DNA of 12,330 nt from an uncultured Erysipelotrichaceae bacterium (lineage in GTDB: Bacteria; Bacillota_I; Bacilli_A; Erysipelotrichales; Coprobacillaceae): NCBI GenBank assembly GCA_900544435.1, contig UQVG01000035.1, positions 1-12,330 on the forward strand, given 5' to 3'. Under the pieces are notes generated by a model. It made no database searches, was not told the DNA's origin, and worked only from the letters and a program-made list of their open reading frames with translations. Within the stretch, counting starts at the first letter, position 1, and each line of letters opens with the position of its first letter. The translations under genes were made by a program, and so were the position numbers. Positions 8,101 through 12,330 of this stretch are shown here, piece by piece.

Positions 8101-9634
8101 CTAAAGCAGTAAATGTAATACCTGTAATTTTACCATTTTCATCTTTTTCAAGATTATATCCATTATTTGAAGGTGAAATGGTTACATCGGTACCCTCAGC
8201 TAATTTTGACAACATATCATCTGTTAATTTTGCACCCGTAATATCTAAATTATTTTCATTAACAGTAATTGTCCATACAATTTCTCCATTATTTGAATCA
8301 TACCATCCACTTTTATTAATTGTATGTACATTATTGATTTTTATTTGTACTGTATCATCACTTTTAACTTCTACATTTTCTTTTTTTGAATCTGTTGTAA
8401 CTTTATTATTAGCAACTACTGAAGCACCTTCTATATCTTTTATGTCATAAGTATATTCTATCTTATAACGTGTATAATCCTTACAAGTGATATTTGAAGA
8501 ATCAGTATAATCTTTTGCTTTCTCAATTTTAGGTAAAGTCATTGTGAGCTTTTTATCGCTATAATCATATGGCACATCAAGTGTTTTTGAATCTTTTGTA
8601 GTAGATCCATCATAACTTCCACCATTGTTATAATAACGTGTAACAGTTTCTTGGGTTATCTTAACAACAGGAGTACCCAATGTTAAACCATCCGCATTAA
8701 TGATATCTTCAAACTTGATATCTTCTGGTGTTCCTTTTAAAGAATAAACATAAACTGTATAAACTAATTTACCATCTTTTGTAGAGTAACTACCTGCTTT
8801 TTCTGTTTTAATATCATAACGATTTGTAGCATCTTCTGGATATGTAATTTGATCTTTTGGTATTACTAAATCCACTTTATCAGAGCCAACAATTTTGATA
8901 TTTCCATTATCATCTGCTTTACTTGCATCAATTTGTCCAGCAAATTCAATATACCCTGTAATATCATCATTTTCTATTGTTACATAACCTTCTTCAAAAT
9001 CAATTACAACACGATATTTACCATCATCTGTCTTTTCAAAATGATAAGTTCCTGCTTTTTTATTTTGGCTATCATATAATGTATATGTTTTATTAAGAAG
9101 CGCATCAGGAATAATAATTCCTTCAGGATATTCATAGTAATAACTTTGATTACTTGAAACAGCAGCAGCACTAAATTTAAAATCAATTCTTAAATCCGAT
9201 GAATAAATATTGCCGTTTTCATCATATTTTGTACCATTACCTGAAATTGCTGTAACATTTCCATTAGCATTCATGCTATTACTTGTATAAACAGCAATTG
9301 TACTTACACCAACTTGTTTTTTACAACTATCTGTATGAGTGTGTTCTGGAAGGGTACAAATCAATGTTTTTTCATAACATTCTTCACTATGTTGATGTTC
9401 ATCGTTTTCTTCTTGTCCACAAATGAGTTCATTTTGATAACAATCATCTGTATGTTGATGTTCTTGATATCCACAAACATACTCATCTGTCATAGATATT
9501 CCTTCTTGATGTAATCCCCAGTTAACACCAATGATTGTGACAATAGCAAGTACACCTACAAAAATAATATAACGTCGAAAGTGACGATGATTCTTTTGAA
9601 ATCTATCAATATACCTATTTACTATATCTTTCAT
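5168..9634 (-). CDS. Giant LPETG surface protein, probable pilus tip adhesin
   Basis: A 1488-residue surface protein. Order: basic N-region rich in Arg/His (1-22); hydrophobic signal/anchor (about 22-38); three Cys/His motifs (54-104); a beta-rich region (about 110-270); five related D2/Cna-like modules (about 276-425, 438-545, 565-722, 734-880, 903-1060), each with a Lys near its start, an acidic pair in the middle and an Asn near its end, as in isopeptide-bonded domains; an SpaA/prealbumin-like domain (about 1088-1180, E-box RVIETSAPKDY, Glu1158); a Cna_B domain (about 1221-1440) interrupted by about 125 residues; then LPETG (1449-1453), a hydrophobic helix and a basic tail. I find no clear pilin lysine motif, so it should end the fibre rather than extend it, which makes it the tip; this is inference. 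The ATG at 9634 has GAGGGA about 6 nt upstream, and the gene follows the peptidase gene by 14 nt. The ligand is unknown. Confidence 0.88.
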   Translation of the reverse strand: MKDIVNRYIDRFQKNHRHFRRYIIFVGVLAIVTIIGVNWGLHQEGISMTDEYVCGYQEHQHTDDCYQNELICGQEENDEHQHSEECYEKTLICTLPEHTHTDSCKKQVGVSTIAVYTSNSMNANGNVTAISGNGTKYDENGNIYSSDLRIDFKFSAAAVSSNQSYYYEYPEGIIIPDALLNKTYTLYDSQNKKAGTYHFEKTDDGKYRVVIDFEEGYVTIENDDITGYIEFAGQIDASKADDNGNIKIVGSDKVDLVIPKDQITYPEDATNRYDIKTEKAGSYSTKDGKLVYTVYVYSLKGTPEDIKFEDIINADGLTLGTPVVKITQETVTRYYNNGGSYDGSTTKDSKTLDVPYDYSDKKLTMTLPKIEKAKDYTDSSNITCKDYTRYKIEYTYDIKDIEGASVVANNKVTTDSKKENVEVKSDDTVQIKINNVHTINKSGWYDSNNGEIVWTITVNENNLDITGAKLTDDMLSKLAEGTDVTISPSNNGYNLEKDENGKITGITFTALDDGKNTNTYTITYRTKADRKWDKETVTNKATFKPSTGDGMPSTGTVDVPGGSVNKEYTEAKESKDGKTAEVHWKITVDVPSSLPKDTVIKDDPTQDQYNNSGGKQYLTRQQVIKWANGIYWTDGDGNKVGDNLDLTKLADISFKASDGHEYTWEQINSSDSNDLTFTVWNVKLKNDLDVPKGAQKLIFDYKTTADLEDADMGTTYYNNTVTIGDKKVDARYGYEKSGVIKTDENGRKETTTKTNADGTLVWKIKTHINKETSKLTFEDNLPEGIELVSIAGRDYLNNLTNIIIQDDGTINGTDGYYQASGKYEDNKLTLDVAPSSTGNKLSNGDYTIVLTCKVNKDNINNYESGKTYTFKNSATVSNDEGNIGSADQSQKWTEDTSHEESKVIDKTGKWDNNSRRVKYSISLNPDGKDIVEDSEILTLKDVFRYFTDFYGQQDDGDGTTVKYHINARLITDSVKLYQGIKKEDGTLEKGEEIKSWAWTVEESRADYEIDGGYLKYSTLVGKNLPDSTPMILEYDYQLETDMPNNWHSQNKLDVHNSAELLGTTYKDDKDQNDVVWKKQESSGAVTTDIKGILYKVSQGNYGKTLPGAIFKLQKYNNEQFEDTDITYTTDRDGKITIMYQKEDSDIQYDHNVLYRVIETSAPKDYIISDNPEENAFYFYFSSDTDTIYKLPENLNELAPKAADLSKSSTTFYVENESCNTELTINKKWFDAQGNVEVGHSGTVRVQLYQRTSKYPPSMGNIAKISGSIDVGMVGNTKEKQFTEGNYRIGSVVKFTVTYTGDSEANTPLAPTVKLNGEEIIPEKTTPWDGNKVIYTYTFTLNKVENIITGNTHSWNLSTNMMISDLDVTEPETDTFYGAYDITSSDNWSKVISDLPAISINDAGERVYYTYYVKELGNSNYDVSYDNNEGINFGTITIKNKMSENPSYVLPETGSFGEVIVALGGLIMMIVAVIYYLKNKKIEGKGRKI
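5178..5186 (-). promoter_or_regulatory. Backbone pilin ribosome site embedded in the tip gene's last codons
   Basis: The purine stretch AAAGGGAAG, 6 nt before the backbone ATG, is also part of the codons for the basic C-terminal tail (EGKGRKI) of the tip protein. The stop and start overlap as ATGA, so re-initiation by the same ribosomes is likely. Confidence 0.75.
9323..9475 (-). repeat. Three Cys/His protein repeats at the tip adhesin N-terminus
   Basis: Encodes residues 54-104 of the tip protein. Three units read C-x4-H-x-H-x3-C (54-65), C-x7-H-x-H-x3-C (72-86) and C-x4-H-x-H-x3-C (93-104). They are joined by CYxxxLIC linkers in which the last Cys of one unit is seven residues from the first of the next. 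All six cysteines and six histidines are in register. The spacing suits metal binding or disulfide pairing. Similar EHTHT-type repeats occur in other large surface proteins of gut Firmicutes, to my recollection without an assigned function. Confidence 0.8.
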
Positions 9635-9648
9635 AATTATTCCCTCTA

Positions 9649-10296
9649 TTATTTAATAAATGAAAATTGGCTTAAAGGCCAAATTCTAATAACTACTTTA
9701 CCTACAATTTGATCTTTTTCGATACATCCTATTTCACTACTTCTACTATCAATAGAGACACTTCTATGATCACCTAAAACAAAATATCTATTTTCAGGAA
9801 CTTGATAAGGAAAAGTGATATCACATTTTCCTAAAGATAAATCATCTACATAGGGTTCTTTAATTTGTTTACCATTGACATAAACAACACCTGCTTTATT
9901 TATATTGATAATATCTCCCGGTTTACCAATAACCCTTTTAATTAAAAGCTTATTTTGCCAACTAAAACTACATAAATCGCCTGTATTAAAATTATTTGAT
10001 TTTTTTAGTACAATGATATCTTTATCTTCTAATGTTGGTTCCATACTATCTCCTGTTACTTGTAAAACAGGGAAAAAAATAGTCGCAACTAAAACAGCTA
10101 TTGCTGCAATAACTATTAAAATACCAGCTGTACTTCTAAGTGCCTTTCTATATCTTTTTTGATATGAAATATGATTTCTTTCTTTTTTTACTTCATCGAT
10201 TTCTGGAATTTTTTCATTTTCTTCATTATTTTGTAAAGCATATATTATCTCAATGAGCTCATTTTTACTCATCTTTTTTAATTCTTTCTTAGCCAT
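9649..10296 (-). CDS. lepB: Signal peptidase I of the pilus operon
   Basis: A 215-residue type I signal peptidase. The Ser-Lys dyad is intact: Ser84 in GDSMEPTL (82-89) and Lys120 in LIKRVIGKPGD. The substrate-site and structural motif GDHRSVSIDSR (175-185) differs from the usual GDNR only by His. One transmembrane helix (about 56-76) places the catalytic domain outside. Before it is an unusually long, charged cytoplasmic extension of about 55 residues with a predicted helix (KNELIEIIYALQNNE). Because both catalytic residues remain, it should be an active protease, unlike SipA-type pilus chaperones that lack them. As first gene of the pilus operon it is probably devoted to processing the pilin precursors. 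The ATG at 10296 has AAGGAA at good spacing. Confidence 0.92.
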   Translation of the reverse strand: MAKKELKKMSKNELIEIIYALQNNEENEKIPEIDEVKKERNHISYQKRYRKALRSTAGILIVIAAIAVLVATIFFPVLQVTGDSMEPTLEDKDIIVLKKSNNFNTGDLCSFSWQNKLLIKRVIGKPGDIININKAGVVYVNGKQIKEPYVDDLSLGKCDITFPYQVPENRYFVLGDHRSVSIDSRSSEIGCIEKDQIVGKVVIRIWPLSQFSFIK

Positions 10297-10324
10297 TTTA
10301 TTTCCTTCTTATTATTTGGTTTTA

Positions 10325-10330
10325 TCTATA
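10325..10330 (-). promoter_or_regulatory. Weak -10-like element downstream of the hairpin
   Basis: TATAGA on the minus strand lies between the hairpin T-run and the peptidase ribosome site. The base positions 17 nt upstream (GAATTT) are a poor -35, and there is no TG of an extended -10. It is listed because it is the only candidate promoter for the pilus operon below the hairpin. Confidence 0.25.
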
Positions 10331-10341
10331 TGAAAAAATAG

Positions 10342-10382
10342 AAAAAAAAATTCCTGAAAAAATCTTTGATTTTTTTCAGGAA
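10342..10382 (-). terminator. Strong rho-independent hairpin between signalling and pilus operons
   Basis: On the minus strand TTCCTGAAAAAA (10371-10382) pairs perfectly with TTTTTTCAGGAA (10351-10362) across an 8-nt loop, followed by nine T (10342-10350). This is a textbook intrinsic terminator. It lies 77 nt after the stop of the Y_Y_Y/GGDEF gene and 45 nt before the peptidase ATG. Because a better promoter lies above it than below it, it might also attenuate pilus transcription. Confidence 0.85.
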
Positions 10383-10397
10383 CAAGTTTATCAAATT

Positions 10398-10426
10398 ATT
10401 TTATTTTTTGTCTGTTCACACGACAA
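10398..10426 (-). promoter_or_regulatory. Predicted promoter upstream of the pilus operon hairpin
   Basis: On the minus strand TTGTCG (10421-10426, four of six consensus bases) and TAAAAT (10398-10403, five of six) are separated by exactly 17 bp. Transcription would start near 10391, only about 9 nt before the hairpin. The -35 overlaps the proximal 21-bp repeat, which suggests control by the factor that binds the repeats. Confidence 0.5.
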
Positions 10427-10454
10427 ATAGCATAATTTACAAGATAAATAGCAT
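10413..10454. repeat. Two tandem 21-bp direct repeats, possible regulator binding site
   Basis: Plus-strand units 10413-10433 and 10434-10454 match at 16 of 21 positions. The best part is GAYAAATAGCAT (10422-10433 and 10443-10454), with one difference in 12. The period is two helical turns, the geometry used by LytTR response regulators (9-bp boxes with 12-bp spacers), the usual partners of AgrC-like kinases. The sequence itself does not clearly match known LytTR boxes, so the assignment rests on spacing and context. Confidence 0.5.
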
Positions 10455-10459
10455 ATCTG

Positions 10460-11470
10460 CTACAACAATCTCACCTTACTTTCAATAAAATCTTTCTCTG
10501 CATGTTTTTCATCTAACAATCGCATTTGTTCACATTGATCAAATATCTCATCGATATTATTATGAGATGCATTATTATAAACAATACCTATTGAAAAGGA
10601 TAGGGGAAGGTGTTTAGTTTCTCCTAATTTTTTAAACATTTGTTTTGATTCAAATATATAGTTTTCAATTTGAATTGGTTTTTTTACTAATAAGTAAAAG
10701 AGGTTTTCTGAAACTCTATATATTTCTATTTCTTTTGAATAATTTGTTTGTAATATTTTTACTGCTTGTTTCATTATTTTCTCTAAACAGACATTTCCAT
10801 ACTTATGTTTTAAATAATCTAGATGATTAACACTTACTGAAAGAAAAGCATACATATTATCCATTTTTAAATTATTTTTTATATATTCAAAAGCATTTTG
10901 ATTATTAACACCTGTTAATAAATCTTTAAAAGCCAATTCAGGTATTTCTTTTTGATTATCTTTTATTGTTTTATTTCTTTTTATTAAAACTAAATGACAT
11001 ATTAAAATCATAATCACAACAATACTAAAATAAAAAAGTTGTCTTACTTTGGGTTCTTCATAAAACTTATATTTCTTTTGGATCATAATCTTTGTTTGTG
11101 CAAGACAATTTGAGTTTTCATCATAAACTTTATAATTATAAATATATGTACCACCTTTTAGATTGGTATAATTAATAACTTCATCTATATCATCAAGAAT
11201 AATTTCTTTTCGATCTACACCTTTTAATTTATAACCCATATGTAAGTTTTGTTGATCAAAATCAAAACAATGAATATCTATACTCACATTTTGTGTATGA
11301 GCAGGTACTATAACTTTGTTATTTTTTATATTCATTGATTTTCCATCAGCTTGAACATCATTAATATCTATACGTATACTTTCTAATCCATCTATTGTAT
11401 CACAAGTCTTTAAATCAATAAAAATCATACTCACAAATAAAATGATACTTATTTTTATATATTTTTTCAT
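10460..11470 (-). CDS. Membrane sensor: Y_Y_Y-like domain plus degenerate GGDEF domain
   Basis: A 336-residue membrane protein. A signal peptide or anchor (about 4-20) precedes an extracellular domain of about 120 residues. Its stretch from about 60 to 132, including MGYKLKGVD, INYTNLKGGTYIYNYKV and a trailing QTKIMIQK, closely resembles the Y_Y_Y domain found next to sensor beta-propellers; no propeller is present here. A transmembrane helix (about 145-163) leads to a GGDEF-fold domain (about 178-336). That domain keeps FKDLLTGVNN (181-190) and SFSIGIVY (291-298), but the GGDEF loop reads SENLF (254-258) and the metal-binding aspartates are replaced by Ser213 and Asn215. Diguanylate cyclase activity is therefore not expected; it may bind a nucleotide or serve as a protein-protein module. 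It starts inside the kinase stop codon (TAATG) with AGGAG as ribosome site, so the two proteins are probably made together. Confidence 0.8.
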   Translation of the reverse strand: MKKYIKISIILFVSMIFIDLKTCDTIDGLESIRIDINDVQADGKSMNIKNNKVIVPAHTQNVSIDIHCFDFDQQNLHMGYKLKGVDRKEIILDDIDEVINYTNLKGGTYIYNYKVYDENSNCLAQTKIMIQKKYKFYEEPKVRQLFYFSIVVIMILICHLVLIKRNKTIKDNQKEIPELAFKDLLTGVNNQNAFEYIKNNLKMDNMYAFLSVSVNHLDYLKHKYGNVCLEKIMKQAVKILQTNYSKEIEIYRVSENLFYLLVKKPIQIENYIFESKQMFKKLGETKHLPLSFSIGIVYNNASHNNIDEIFDQCEQMRLLDEKHAEKDFIESKVRLL

Positions 11471-12330
11471 TATTGTTCTCCTGTAAATAAAATAGCTAAC
11501 TGAAATGTATCCTCTTCTTCAATGATTGAAATATATCCTTTATATTTTTCAACACTCTCTTGAATACTTGTCATTCCAATACCATGCAATTTTTTATTTT
11601 TCTTATGGGTATGTAAAGAACCCTTCCCTTGCTTTTTATTTACTGTATTTTTTACATAAATTAACGTATCATCTAAATTTTTACCTGCTTTTATTTTTAT
11701 CGATTTAAGACCCTCATCCGGAATTTTTTCACATGCCTCTAGTGCATTTACAATAGCATTGTTAAAAATAATATTAATATCTTCTTCTTTCATGAAAGAT
11801 AAACATCCCTGTGAAATAACAGCTTCAAATTCAATACCTTTTTCCTTTGCTTTTATCTTACTATCAAATAGAAGAATATCTAAAGAATGAAAACCTGTTT
11901 GATAAAATTGATGCAAATCGTCTAATTTTTTTGAGGATTCTTGTAGATATTGATTCATAAAATTTTGTTCATTTTCTGCTTGTATCATCAATTGGTTTTT
12001 CATATCATGATACATTTTTCTTATTTGGCGATGTTCTTCTTCCATTTGTAAGTAATATTCATAGGTATTACTATGATTATCTATTTTTGATCTTTCAAGG
12101 AGCTTATTAAAAACAATAAATAAAGCTATATAACATAGAATAATTGTAAAAATAAATAATATTATCATTGTTATATAGGCACTTTTAAATAACGAAGTAC
12201 TTATACAAATAATTAACCAAATCAAATTTTCTAAAGCTATTAGTTCTAAAATAATCATCATAAGTTTCTTAAAACCTTTTCCTACTTTTTTTAATTTATG
12301 AAAAGTCACCCAAAAGAACTCTATTATTGC
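11470..12330 (-). CDS. AgrC-like sensor histidine kinase (5'-truncated by window edge)
   Basis: C-terminal part of a quorum-sensing-type histidine kinase. The frame is open to the right edge, so the true start is probably outside. A GTG at 12309 lacks a convincing ribosome site and is unlikely to be the start. Numbered from that GTG, hydrophobic segments at about 17-37 and 44-68 are the last membrane helices. The dimerisation helix carries RKMYHDMKNQL (97-107) with phospho-acceptor His101. The GHKL ATPase domain has NNAIVNALEACEK (183-195, N-box) and LHGIGMTSI (241-249, G-box). These motifs match the AgrC/HPK10 group, which usually has a five- to six-helix sensor region and signals to LytTR response regulators. 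The regulator is not visible and may be just beyond the right edge. The stop overlaps the next gene's ATG by one base. Confidence 0.88.
   Translation of the reverse strand, partial: AIIEFFWVTFHKLKKVGKGFKKLMMIILELIALENLIWLIICISTSLFKSAYITMIILFIFTIILCYIALFIVFNKLLERSKIDNHSNTYEYYLQMEEEHRQIRKMYHDMKNQLMIQAENEQNFMNQYLQESSKKLDDLHQFYQTGFHSLDILLFDSKIKAKEKGIEFEAVISQGCLSFMKEEDINIIFNNAIVNALEACEKIPDEGLKSIKIKAGKNLDDTLIYVKNTVNKKQGKGSLHTHKKNKKLHGIGMTSIQESVEKYKGYISIIEEEDTFQLAILFTGEQ

Noticed and set aside
8082..8450. A 122-residue plus-strand reading frame opposite the tip adhesin gene, plus other shorter plus-strand frames
   Set aside because: They lie antisense to clearly coding regions, and their translations are low-complexity Ser/Phe/Ile-rich strings without recognisable domains. 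They follow from the composition of the real gene.
10422..10456. Two tiny frames, MLFIL-stop and MLFVV-stop, encoded by the 21-bp repeats on the minus strand, as possible leader peptides
   Set aside because: Neither has a ribosome site at suitable spacing, they contain no regulatory codon run, and both lie upstream of the predicted transcription start. Their similarity simply reflects the DNA repeat.
11393..11470. Lipoprotein signal on the Y_Y_Y/GGDEF protein because of Cys23
   Set aside because: The residues before the cysteine (DLKT) do not fit a lipobox, and the protein already has a second membrane helix; an ordinary signal peptide or anchor is simpler.
1..12330. tRNA, rRNA, CRISPR array, riboswitch or insertion sequence
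   Set aside because: No regularly spaced repeats, no transposase-like protein and no recognisable structured RNA were seen; the only intergenic spaces are short and are accounted for above.

Overview
The window is AT-rich, uses TGA as a normal stop codon (stops of the tip pilin and class C sortase genes), and carries LPXTG proteins, class C sortases and an AgrC-type kinase. This points to a low-GC Firmicute, most likely a gut Erysipelotrichia-like or clostridial commensal. The genus is an inference; no rRNA or other phylogenetic marker is present. Every gene I accept is on the minus strand, so the window reads from right to left.

Right end (10460-12330): an overlapping two-gene signalling operon. 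The first gene is an AgrC-like GHKL histidine kinase, cut by the window edge. The second is a membrane protein with an extracellular Y_Y_Y-type domain and a cytoplasmic GGDEF-fold domain that has lost its catalytic signature. The kinase's response regulator is not in the window.

Intergenic region 10297-10459: two tandem 21-bp repeats, a plausible promoter overlapping the proximal repeat, and then a perfect 12-bp hairpin followed by T9, all before the next gene. The hairpin either ends the signalling operon or acts as an attenuator in the pilus leader.

Centre (1555-10296): a complete sortase-assembled pilus operon. In order it encodes a signal peptidase I, a 1488-residue LPETG tip adhesin, an LPSTG backbone pilin, a class C pilin polymerase, a small LPQTG pilin with a textbook pilin lysine motif (probable base subunit), and a second, non-class-C sortase (probable cell-wall anchoring enzyme). 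Proposed assembly: the peptidase processes the precursors. The class C sortase joins the tip's LPETG to Lys155 of the backbone and then adds backbone subunits. The chain is transferred to Lys166 of the base pilin, and the second sortase attaches the base LPQTG to peptidoglycan. Several genes overlap by ATGA, suggesting translational coupling. A rho-independent terminator at 1515-1542 ends the operon.

Left end (1-1500): a separate AAA_14/DUF4143 ATPase gene with its own promoter, a perfect 13-bp palindrome just upstream of the -35, and a terminator-like hairpin after the stop. It has no evident link to the pilus.

The most interesting points are a triple Cys/His motif at the N-terminus (predicted outermost end) of the tip adhesin, the repeat-promoter-hairpin arrangement before the pilus operon, the degenerate GGDEF sensor paired with the kinase, and a Cna_B domain in the tip split by an insertion of about 125 residues.
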